Shown here piece after piece: positions 46,614 to 54,502 of a DNA stretch of 64,000 bases. The stretch is from Pseudomaricurvus sp965656525. Its GTDB lineage: Bacteria > Pseudomonadota > Gammaproteobacteria > Pseudomonadales > Cellvibrionaceae. The notes under the pieces were generated by a model. The model worked only from the letters and a program-made list of their open reading frames with translations, had not been told where the DNA came from and did no database searches. Numbering within the stretch: the stretch's first letter is position 1; each line of letters starts with the position of its first letter. A program made the translations under genes and the position numbers. The stretch spans positions 124,001 to 188,000 of the forward strand of contig CBFHKY010000002.1 of NCBI GenBank assembly GCA_965656525.1, written 5' to 3'.

Positions 46614-46720
46614 CCTTCCTAAGGGGGGGCTCACGCCTGAGATGCTGAGCCTGTGCCAAAAACGCACAGCGCTGCAGACCCTTTGAACCTGATCCGGACA
46701 ATACCGGCGTAGGGATAGGG
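46614..46720 (+). promoter_or_regulatory. TPP riboswitch (thi-box) upstream of the TonB receptor
   Basis: The conserved CTGAGATG of the pyrimidine-sensing helix (46637-46644) and the ACCCTTTGAACCTGATC / GGCGTAGGGA core (from 46678) are present in the right order, with a variable hairpin between. P1 closes CCT with AGG. TPP binding should repress the downstream salvage genes. Confidence 0.95.
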
Positions 46721-46772
46721 TTTTGCAAAACAATGGATTGCTTTGCGCCTTTCATGATACGCACTGAATCCG

Positions 46773-46795
46773 GGTCTCTTTCCAACAAAGAGGCC
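46773..46795 (+). promoter_or_regulatory. RBS-sequestering hairpin (riboswitch expression platform)
   Basis: A 9-bp stem with one G-T pair, GGTCTCTTT / AAAGAGGCC with loop ccaac, contains the ribosome-binding site AAGAGG (46788-46793) of the ATG at 46799. Translation should be blocked when it forms. Confidence 0.75.
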
Positions 46796-46798
46796 AAT

Positions 46799-48928
46799 AT
46801 GCACCTTTTATCTGCATCTAAAAAAACCTTTCCTAAGTCTCTACTCGCGTTAAGCTTAGCGGCTGCCGCCGGCGCCTCTCATGCCTCCAGCGCTCTACCA
46901 GAAGTCAATGTCACGGCTGATTTTCGCGAAGCCAGTGTTGTTGATATCCCTTCGAGCATTACGGTAATCAGCGAAAAAACCATTGCCGATCGCAGCGCCA
47001 CCCACCTTGAAGAACTGCTCAATGTCGCCCCAAATGTGAATTTTTCCAGTGGAGCTTCCCGTGGTCGTTTTTATCAAATTCGCGGCATTGGTGCACGCAG
47101 TCAATACAAAGAACCTCTAGATTCCTCCGTGGGATTGGTTGTAGATGGTATCGACTTTTCTAACTTAGGCTTGGCCGCAGGCTTAATGGATGTTGACCAG
47201 GTTGAAGTGTTACGCGGTCCACAGGGTACCCGCTATGGTTCCAACGCTATGGCTGGCATGATCAACATAAAAACCCAAGACCCGACTGACACTTTTGAAG
47301 GGAAGGTGAATGCTACTCTTGGTAACTACGGCACATCCACACTAGGAGCGGTACTCAGCGGTGGATTAAGCGAAACCGTCAACGGTCGCCTAGCAGCACA
47401 ACGCCATCGCAGTGATGGCTACATGGAAAATGACTTCCTCGGTCGCGATGACATCAGCAACATCAATGAAACAGCTGTTCGCGCCAAGATTCAATGGCAA
47501 ACCACTGACGACCTCACCACAGAGGTCGGTCTAACTTACCTGAATATAGATAACGGTTACGACGCCTTCTCTCTCACTCATGATCGCCACACTCGTTCAG
47601 ACCAACCCGGTGAAGATAAGCAGGAATCTACCGCCTTATCGGTTAAATTCACTTGGGACGGTAGCGACACTTATCTCTTAGAGGTACTGAGTGGTTTTGA
47701 GCATTCCGCCATGAATTACAACTTCGATTGGGACTGGTCCGATTGGAACAGCGTAGGGGTAAGGGGCTTTGAACAAAACCGCCGCAAACGAGACGCTACC
47801 ACTCTTGATGTCCGCGCTCTATCTAAGCCGGGACAGCAGTTTTTAGGTGCAGGCTGGGTCGCGGGAGTTTATGTTTATGACCGAACTGTAGACTTTAACT
47901 ACCTGGATGATTCTGATTACTACGGTGCATCAAGCTCAATGTTTACCAGCGATTTCGACAGCCGCCGTTATGCCACTTACGGCGAGCTTGAGTGGCCACT
48001 GAACGATCGCCTAAATGTCACACTGGGCGCACGTTTTGAACGTTTTGATAACGAATATAACGACACCTACGATGTGAGTGGTAACACAGCAGATAATTTA
48101 TGGGGAGGGAGCGTATCCATCGATTATCTACTGACAGATAACACCATGATTTACGCCACGCTTAGCCGCGGCTACAAAACGGGTGGTATCAATACCGACG
48201 CCATGGCAAAAGCACTTTCGAGTGGAGATCCGGCTACTATTGCCTTCCTCAACCAGAACCTAAACTATGATGCCGAGAAGCTCGACAATTTAGAAGTGGG
48301 TCTCAAGGGCAGCTACCTAGATGACACCCTTACAGCGAACCTTTCAGCGTTTTATATGGACAGAAAGGAGATGCAAGCGAAGGTCTCTCTGGAAATCGCT
48401 ACCGCTAACTGGACAGAGTACCGCACCAACATTGAAGGCGGGAAAAACCTTGGTATGGAGCTGGAGCTAAACTGGACCGCCTCTGACCAACTGACATTGT
48501 TCGGAAGCTTTGGGTTACTGAATACCGAACTGGGTGATCTAGTTATTGAAGATGTGGATACTGGCAATTACGTAAGTCAGGATGGCCGTGACCAAGCCCA
48601 CGCTCCATCGTATCAGTATAATGTGGGTACAACCTTTACCCCCACATCTAGCTTAGCGTTTACCCTACAAGCGGATGGCAAAGACGCATTCTACTTTTCA
48701 AACAGTCATGACCAGCAGTCAGAAAGCTATACCTTGATACACACCAACATCACTTACACTCATCAAGATCTAACGTTTTCTCTGTGGGCGCGTAACCTGA
48801 CTGATGAAGACTATGAAACTCGTGGCTTCTATTGGGCTAACAATCCCAACAATGGCTGGATTAACGAATCCTACACTCAGCTTGGCGAACCACGCACCTT
48901 TGGTGTAAGTCTGACTTACACCCTTTAA
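46799..48928 (+). CDS. TonB-dependent receptor, probable thiamine uptake
   Basis: 709 residues from the ATG at 46799 (AAGAGG six bases upstream); the frame extends to 46733, but those codons lie inside the riboswitch expression platform. The signal peptide ends ASHAS, then a TonB box-like LPEVNVTADF. Plug motifs are VEVLRGPQGTRYGSNAMAG; the barrel ends FGVSLTYTL. The TPP riboswitch and the PnuT-, thiamine-binding- and kinase-like genes behind it argue that the cargo is thiamine or a phosphate ester of it. Confidence 0.9.
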   Translation: MHLLSASKKTFPKSLLALSLAAAAGASHASSALPEVNVTADFREASVVDIPSSITVISEKTIADRSATHLEELLNVAPNVNFSSGASRGRFYQIRGIGARSQYKEPLDSSVGLVVDGIDFSNLGLAAGLMDVDQVEVLRGPQGTRYGSNAMAGMINIKTQDPTDTFEGKVNATLGNYGTSTLGAVLSGGLSETVNGRLAAQRHRSDGYMENDFLGRDDISNINETAVRAKIQWQTTDDLTTEVGLTYLNIDNGYDAFSLTHDRHTRSDQPGEDKQESTALSVKFTWDGSDTYLLEVLSGFEHSAMNYNFDWDWSDWNSVGVRGFEQNRRKRDATTLDVRALSKPGQQFLGAGWVAGVYVYDRTVDFNYLDDSDYYGASSSMFTSDFDSRRYATYGELEWPLNDRLNVTLGARFERFDNEYNDTYDVSGNTADNLWGGSVSIDYLLTDNTMIYATLSRGYKTGGINTDAMAKALSSGDPATIAFLNQNLNYDAEKLDNLEVGLKGSYLDDTLTANLSAFYMDRKEMQAKVSLEIATANWTEYRTNIEGGKNLGMELELNWTASDQLTLFGSFGLLNTELGDLVIEDVDTGNYVSQDGRDQAHAPSYQYNVGTTFTPTSSLAFTLQADGKDAFYFSNSHDQQSESYTLIHTNITYTHQDLTFSLWARNLTDEDYETRGFYWANNPNNGWINESYTQLGEPRTFGVSLTYTL

Positions 48929-48950
48929 GAAAAACCTTTAGGAACCACTC

Positions 48951-49532
48951 ATGGCCACCATGACACTGATCGAAATCTTAGCAACAGCGGCCAATTTGCT
49001 GTTTATCATTCTGCTGATTAAAGATCGTGTTATCAGCTGGCCATTTGGTATTGCTGGCTCGGCCATGAGTGTGTTTTTATTTCTCGATGCTCACCTCTAT
49101 TCAGAAGCCATTCTCTACAGTTTTTACGCCGTGTTCGGTGTGTGGGGCTGGATTCGTTGGCACCAACGCCAGAATCATAATCCGGTGTTACGCATGCAGC
49201 TACCTCAGCATCTAGTCATGGTTGCTAGTTGCTGCACCTTGGGGCTGGCTCTGGGCTACTACTTCGACAACCACTCTGATGCGGCACGGCCGTACATTGA
49301 TGCTTTTAGTACGGCATTCAGCTTTGGTGCCACCTACCTTGAAGTCAAAAAAGTGTTAGAGGCTTGGGGCTATTGGCTGATACTAAATGCTATTTCTATC
49401 TGGCTGTATCAAGATCGCTCGTTGGATATTTACGCCGCCCTGATTGCGCTCTACACCGTATTGTCTGTGTGGGGGCTTGTGAGATGGTATCGTGAGTACC
49501 AGTTACAACAGCACCAAAGACAAGACACCTAA
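48951..49532 (+). CDS. pnuT: PnuT-type thiamine transporter (PnuC family)
   Basis: 193 residues, about seven membrane segments. WPFGIAGSAMSVFLFLDA and YSFYAVFGVWGWIRW, with the repeat-like YWLILNAISIWLYQ near the C-terminus, are PnuC-family motifs. It lies 22 bp after the TPP-controlled receptor, so the vitamin is thiamine rather than nicotinamide riboside. PnuT proteins facilitate diffusion of unphosphorylated thiamine across the inner membrane; a downstream kinase traps it. Confidence 0.88.
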   Translation: MATMTLIEILATAANLLFIILLIKDRVISWPFGIAGSAMSVFLFLDAHLYSEAILYSFYAVFGVWGWIRWHQRQNHNPVLRMQLPQHLVMVASCCTLGLALGYYFDNHSDAARPYIDAFSTAFSFGATYLEVKKVLEAWGYWLILNAISIWLYQDRSLDIYAALIALYTVLSVWGLVRWYREYQLQQHQRQDT

Positions 49533-49570
49533 CCGACCACTTTTCGTCACCCGTTTATCAGGAATTTATC

Positions 49571-49819
49571 ATGCTCGTCAGTGTTGATATCAGCCTTTAT
49601 CCCAATCAAGAAAACTTCATTCCACCAATCAAAGCGTTTATTGATCAATTGAACCAATACAGCAATATCGCCGTTCAGACTTTTCCAACATCCACTGTGA
49701 TCCAGGGCGATTTCGATGATGTGATGGATATTCTCAAAACAGAAATGAAAACTCACCGTGAAGCGCACGGTATGGGGGTATTTGTCACTAAGTTTTTACC
49801 CGCCTACGAAGCACTCTGA
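49571..49819 (+). CDS. Thiamine-binding protein, YkoF/MTH1187 (DUF77) type
   Basis: 82 residues, a single ferredoxin-like domain: MLVSVDISLYPNQENFIPPI, then IAVQTFPTSTVIQGDFDDV. No signal peptide, so cytoplasmic. The family binds thiamine. A ribosome-binding site (CAGGAA) precedes the ATG. Its place between the transporter and the kinase suggests that it buffers or hands over imported thiamine. Confidence 0.85.
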   Translation: MLVSVDISLYPNQENFIPPIKAFIDQLNQYSNIAVQTFPTSTVIQGDFDDVMDILKTEMKTHREAHGMGVFVTKFLPAYEAL

Positions 49820-49841
49820 CGGTTAGCTCGACTTCACGCCC

Positions 49842-50705
49842 ATGACTCAATCACTGAGTAAAGCCTTAACGAGCTGGCCCGAGTGGGACATCACTATTGA
49901 TCGTGCCCCAGAAGTTATTCGTGCGCTCAATCAAGGCCTCAGCCATCAGAGTTATTTATTGCAAGCAGGTCAACATAAACTGGTACTAAAGATCGAATCC
50001 GAAAGTAGCCGCCAATTGGCAATGAGCAGAACGGAAGAGCTGCACTGGCTTACGTGGACACAAGATCTTTCGCCACAGCTGGTTTGGCAGGCTCCCAGTA
50101 TTATGGTTTATAACTATATCGACTTGCCTACTTGGCAGCCTCATCAACACATTCCCCAACTGGCCAAGACACTGGCAAAACTGCACTCCATACCAACAGG
50201 CAATCACCCACAGCCTCTGGATCTAACAAAACATATGCAGCGCTATTGGTTACAACTGGTGGGGCAAAGCTCGGTTACGGTTAGCGCTCATAAAGCGGCG
50301 ATGCATCAATTCATGCTGCGTCACATCCAACAAGCTCTGCATCGGCACCCGCAAAAAACGTTGTGCCACAATGATCTCATACCCGAGAACATTTTAATTA
50401 CAGCCGACGCTTGCGTGTTTCTAGACTGGGAGTACGCGGCGATAAATTGCCCCGCTTTTGATTTGGCAACTGTATTTGAAAATGCAGCGCTAAACATTGA
50501 AGCACAAAGACATTTTCTGAGCGTATACCAACAGTACAGAGATGACAGTATTGAACTGTCGCAACTCAAAGAACAGGTCACACAGTTCATTCCGATCGTA
50601 CTGTATTTGCAATGGCTTTGGTTACAACTGAAACAAGGAACAAGCCAACAAGCGGAACAAATTTACTGCCGCCTTCAACCCCTTATCAACAACCTTAGCG
50701 CATAG
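49842..50705 (+). CDS. thiK: Thiamine kinase-like phosphotransferase (APH/choline kinase fold)
   Basis: 287 residues. The catalytic loop CHNDLIPENILI and the metal-binding FLDWEYAA are the aminoglycoside-phosphotransferase/choline-kinase signature. The N-lobe has GLSHQSYLL and the lysine in HKLVLKIE. Position as last gene of the TPP-controlled salvage operon makes thiamine phosphorylation the most likely reaction. It ends four bases before the convergent autotransporter gene, with no terminator between. Confidence 0.83.
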   Translation: MTQSLSKALTSWPEWDITIDRAPEVIRALNQGLSHQSYLLQAGQHKLVLKIESESSRQLAMSRTEELHWLTWTQDLSPQLVWQAPSIMVYNYIDLPTWQPHQHIPQLAKTLAKLHSIPTGNHPQPLDLTKHMQRYWLQLVGQSSVTVSAHKAAMHQFMLRHIQQALHRHPQKTLCHNDLIPENILITADACVFLDWEYAAINCPAFDLATVFENAALNIEAQRHFLSVYQQYRDDSIELSQLKEQVTQFIPIVLYLQWLWLQLKQGTSQQAEQIYCRLQPLINNLSA

Positions 50706-50709
50706 GGCT

Positions 50710-53700
50710 TTAGAAACGGTACATCGCTTGAAGCCGCCCGTTAAGATAGTTTTCATCGGTCAAGCTGCCGTATTCAAGATCAAACAGTAAGTCGTAGTGA
50801 CTGGATAGGTTAGACCTTAACGTAAAGCCCCAGAAGTGTCCGCTGTTGTCGTGATTTCCTGAGGCATCAAAGGAAAAGTCGGCACCTGACAACTGCCCTG
50901 ATACATTGTCACTGTAAAAGCGATTCGCCAATAAACCAAAACGAAGCGAAGCATCAAAACTGGATGAGACCGGATAAAATGCAGCCACCTGTAATCTGGC
51001 CTTCCAAGCAGACACACTGCGATCATCCACCGATAAATTAGCGTTGCTGGTACCCGACTCACGATAGCCATCGTACCACGCCTTGGTATAACTCAAACTG
51101 GCCGCAGGACGGAAGTACCAATAACTGTTGATGAGGTTATAGCGCGTGTCCACGCTCACGGAAGGACTCAGAAAAAAACCATCCGTATCCGATTTGGCCG
51201 TTTGCATACCGTCTATCGAGTCAAACACCTGATGCTTATTCTCATAGAGACCATACCCCCCCATCACGCCCAGCGTATAATTGAACTCGGATAAATTGCG
51301 GTGCTGATAACCACCAAAGTAAAACAGCTGATCGTCGGAACGAAACGTGCCATCATCACCGTCGGTACTGGCATCAACTAGGCCGCCTACTAAGCCCACC
51401 CTGGAGTCATACAGCTGACCTTCCAACCCCACGGCCAAACCAAGGTGCTTGGTATCATAAGAGCGATACACACCATCACCATCGAACTCGGATTTACCGC
51501 CAAAGCCCTGTACCCATAATACGGGCTGATCATGGGTCCAGTGTGTCAGAGAGTACGAGTCACCCGCGTTCACACCCGATGGGTGGCGATTAAAACGAGT
51601 GCGTCTATTTTGGACTGATGAACTAACACGTTGATGAATCAGCTGATGCAATCCACCAATCGATTCCGACAACACCCGCCCTCTTGATCCTTCTGTGGTG
51701 ATATCGACGGTCAAAATCGAATCAGGCGTGACAATGCCCGGAACGTTATACAGGTACGCAGACTCAACATTCTCCAGTGCCAACCGAGTGGGCACATCGC
51801 CTTTGCTGGCAAACCAATTAACCACATCGTTATCACCACTCTCGCCGAGATCAATCGTGCCTCGCACGTCAGATCCAGGAAACAGGTTTACTGTGGCGTT
51901 AGCGCCAGACACTTCAATCGCTTTTGTATTTGCAGTGATTGATCCTGTATTCGAAATAGAGGCACCCTCACCTTCAATTTGGATACCATAGGATTCGTTG
52001 GCTACAGCAATAATGGAACCATTGTTCGTCACCGACACTTGATCGCCTTTAGAAACAATACCAACGGCGCTGGCGGCCCCCTCGACAGTTAGAGTTCCTG
52101 TATTGGTAATATTGTTATTGGCTCCATCAACACGAATACCCTCGGCCAAAAGGTTACTGCTAACCGACACCATGTTGTAGTTAGCCAAAATATTGTTATC
52201 GCCGGCAACCGCCATCCCTCGAGCTGCGTTATTCCCCAGCACGGTAATCGTGTCTGTATTATTGAGGGTATTATCCGAACCATTAATATTGACGCCAAAA
52301 GCTGAATTAAACGATGTGGCAGTTAGAGCTTGACGATTATTAAAAATGTTGTCATCACCAATGCCCTCAACACCGGCTGCAAAAGTGTTACCGGAAACCG
52401 ATAAAGAACCTCTGTTTTCAACCGTATTATTTTGACCGGACACAACAATGCCTTTCGCCTGGCCTTCTGAATCGACATCGACAGCCCCTTGATTGGTAAT
52501 AGCTGTATCGTCGCCGCTACTTTCAAATGCAATCGCTAAAGCATTCGATTGTATGGTTACCGTTGCATCATTAGAAACGACATTTCGATTACCCGATGAC
52601 GTCAAACCAGAGGCCGAGCTCACTCCAGTCACAGAAACTTGGCCTGTATTTTCCAGAGTATTTTCATCACCTGACACTGACATTCCAACGCCGGATATAT
52701 TAGAAACAACCACACCACTACCAGTGGCGGATACAGTCACAGCACCCGAATTTTGTACACTTGTATTCGAGCCAGTTACGCCTATCCCTACGGCCGACTG
52801 TACACTCTCAGCGGTTATCGTACCTGAGTTTTGAAAGCTGCTATCATCACCGAGTAAAATCATTCCTTGGGCAGACTGCACACCTTCCACATTGAACGTC
52901 CCAGCTGTCGAGAGACTTGCGTTATTGCCATCCGCGCTGACACCAGTCGCCTCTGTACTGCCTGTGACAGCGATACTTCCGGTGTTGGTGAAAGCCAGAT
53001 CATCACCAATACTGACCACGCCTGCACTCTCTTCACCCGACACTGTCATGGCAGCACTGTTGGAAAAGGTGTTGTCCAATCCATTTACATTGGCCCCTTG
53101 CGAAAGTTCACTGTTGGCTTGCACTACTAGGTCAGCGTTCACAGTAAGCTGATTGCGATTACCGTCCACATCCAATCCTGCCGCGTTTAATGTGGCAGTC
53201 ACCTCAGTGCGATCACGTAAAATCACTCGATTGTCGTTACCCGTCACCAAAAAACCGGTGGCACCATCACCCGAACCCACTTCCGTTGTAGCCCCTTGCG
53301 TGACGTTATTACTATTGCCCGTCACTGCGATGCCAGCCACATTGATGCCGCCGTCTGCCACCACCGCCCCAGAACTCGATATCTGATTATTATCACCCGT
53401 TACATCAAGCGTGCGTATTCCTGTGGCACCTTGCGCCTCCATAGAACCCGATAGGTTCAGTGTGTTTTGATTCCCTTCAACAGCAATTGCTTGAGCAGCG
53501 CCACTGCTGGAGGAAATAGCAGCTGTATTAGATAACGTATTGAGATCGCCATCGATATAAATACCGCGATTAATGGCAGACGATGATGTAGTCACCGTTT
53601 CTTGATTTTGTATTTGGTTGGAATCGCCTCGAACATCAACACCAAACGCTCCACCATTAGCGGAAAACGCTTCTAACGTACCGTTATTGATCAGCTGGTT

Positions 53701-53928
53701 GTTATCGCCGTAGGAGTATAGGGCATGGGCATTGTCTGTGACGCTGGGGGATCCAGGCGTGTTGGTGGCCGTAATAGTAGCGTTGTTGGTGATTTGATTG
53801 TTATCGCCTGTGGCGCCAAGCCCCCATTCCGCTACCACGAGATCGGAATCATTAGTCAACACAGCGGCAGAAGCGACTTGTCCGCAAGCCATTGCCACCG
53901 CCAACACCAGCGTTTTGCGCTGCCGCAT
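50710..53928 (-). CDS. Type Va autotransporter with a 26-residue-repeat passenger
   Basis: 1072 residues from the ATG at 53928; GGGGA stands five bases upstream, whereas the ATG at 53934 would touch it. The signal peptide is MRQRKTLVLAVAMACGQVAS. Residues from about 35 to 690 are some 24 repeats, most exactly 26 residues, each starting G-D/N-x-N and ending AxGIxV, with little Cys or Lys. A linker and a beta-barrel of about 280 residues follow, ending in the obligatory aromatic (LQAMYRF). No protease or lipase motif is visible. Adhesion or surface-layer function is plausible by architecture only. Confidence 0.88.
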   Translation of the reverse strand: MRQRKTLVLAVAMACGQVASAAVLTNDSDLVVAEWGLGATGDNNQITNNATITATNTPGSPSVTDNAHALYSYGDNNQLINNGTLEAFSANGGAFGVDVRGDSNQIQNQETVTTSSSAINRGIYIDGDLNTLSNTAAISSSSGAAQAIAVEGNQNTLNLSGSMEAQGATGIRTLDVTGDNNQISSSGAVVADGGINVAGIAVTGNSNNVTQGATTEVGSGDGATGFLVTGNDNRVILRDRTEVTATLNAAGLDVDGNRNQLTVNADLVVQANSELSQGANVNGLDNTFSNSAAMTVSGEESAGVVSIGDDLAFTNTGSIAVTGSTEATGVSADGNNASLSTAGTFNVEGVQSAQGMILLGDDSSFQNSGTITAESVQSAVGIGVTGSNTSVQNSGAVTVSATGSGVVVSNISGVGMSVSGDENTLENTGQVSVTGVSSASGLTSSGNRNVVSNDATVTIQSNALAIAFESSGDDTAITNQGAVDVDSEGQAKGIVVSGQNNTVENRGSLSVSGNTFAAGVEGIGDDNIFNNRQALTATSFNSAFGVNINGSDNTLNNTDTITVLGNNAARGMAVAGDNNILANYNMVSVSSNLLAEGIRVDGANNNITNTGTLTVEGAASAVGIVSKGDQVSVTNNGSIIAVANESYGIQIEGEGASISNTGSITANTKAIEVSGANATVNLFPGSDVRGTIDLGESGDNDVVNWFASKGDVPTRLALENVESAYLYNVPGIVTPDSILTVDITTEGSRGRVLSESIGGLHQLIHQRVSSSVQNRRTRFNRHPSGVNAGDSYSLTHWTHDQPVLWVQGFGGKSEFDGDGVYRSYDTKHLGLAVGLEGQLYDSRVGLVGGLVDASTDGDDGTFRSDDQLFYFGGYQHRNLSEFNYTLGVMGGYGLYENKHQVFDSIDGMQTAKSDTDGFFLSPSVSVDTRYNLINSYWYFRPAASLSYTKAWYDGYRESGTSNANLSVDDRSVSAWKARLQVAAFYPVSSSFDASLRFGLLANRFYSDNVSGQLSGADFSFDASGNHDNSGHFWGFTLRSNLSSHYDLLFDLEYGSLTDENYLNGRLQAMYRF

Positions 53929-54196
53929 ACCCATCCCCTACTTATTATTTTACCTTTTAGCCCGCTTATAACGTCAGTCGACTAATTAAGCACGGACTAA
54001 ACAGCCTGATTAAAAGATATACTAGTTAAAAACGGGATGACGCACAATTCTTCTTCACGGGGCGTGAGGAAACATAAGCTGGTTTACCGTTTATACTACA
54101 GTTTCAAAATCCCACCCAAGAAGCGCCACTTTTTATAACGGCCGCACCTAATCCGTCTCTTGCGTTCAAAACAATATCAGTGGTATGGTCTCGCCC
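53929..54196 (+). other. Intergenic region between the autotransporter and the thiC riboswitch
   Basis: About 270 bp with no gene. It holds the divergent upstream regions; a TATACT hexamer at about 54095 (plus) has no matching -35. I see no repeat or mobile-element end. Confidence 0.5.
54160..54189 (+). promoter_or_regulatory. Candidate promoter of thiC
   Basis: TTGCGT, 18 bp, TATGGT. The predicted start near 54196 coincides with the first base of the TPP aptamer. Confidence 0.6.
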
Positions 54197-54336
54197 ACTT
54201 GTCGGGGTGCCGGCGGTTACTGAATGTTTCCATCACAGGAGACCACATTAATCGCAGGCTGAGATCCGAAGTTGAGATTCAACTTCTTTGGGACCCGCTG
54301 CACCTGATCAGGTTAATGCCTGCGTAGGGATCAAGT
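54197..54336 (+). promoter_or_regulatory. TPP riboswitch upstream of thiC
   Basis: P1 pairs ACTTG with the closing CAAGT. GGGGTGC, GGCTGAGATC, GACCCGCTGCACCTGATC and GCGTAGGGATC follow in canonical order. The P3 extension (about 54211-54255) is longer than in the salvage-operon aptamer. Confidence 0.96.
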
Positions 54337-54466
54337 AGAAACATACACGCGCCTATATGGCGTATGTATGGGAACACACCAAACGGCCGACAGTTTTGTC
54401 GTGTGCAGTTTTTAGCTATGAGCCTATCCATTTCTGGGTATGCGTGTAGTGGTTCCCCGCTGATGC

Positions 54467-54498
54467 AGCTCCCGACGTAATATTTTATCCTGGGAGCT
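54467..54498 (+). promoter_or_regulatory. RBS-sequestering hairpin upstream of thiC
   Basis: AGCTCCC (54467-54473) and GGGAGCT (54492-54498) form a perfect 7-bp stem with an 18-base loop. The right arm is the thiC ribosome-binding site; the ATG is at 54503. It is the likely translational switch of the riboswitch 130 bp upstream. Confidence 0.75.
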
Positions 54499-54502
54499 AA
54501 CC

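Noticed and set aside
46733..46798. Upstream ATG for the thiamine TonB receptor
   Set aside because: It lies between the aptamer and the RBS hairpin, has no ribosome-binding site, and would put 22 residues in front of a good signal peptide.
53142..53934. Repeats in the autotransporter as a DNA tandem repeat or CRISPR-like array
   Set aside because: The period (about 78 bp) exists only at protein level; nucleotide copies are diverged and there are no spacers.
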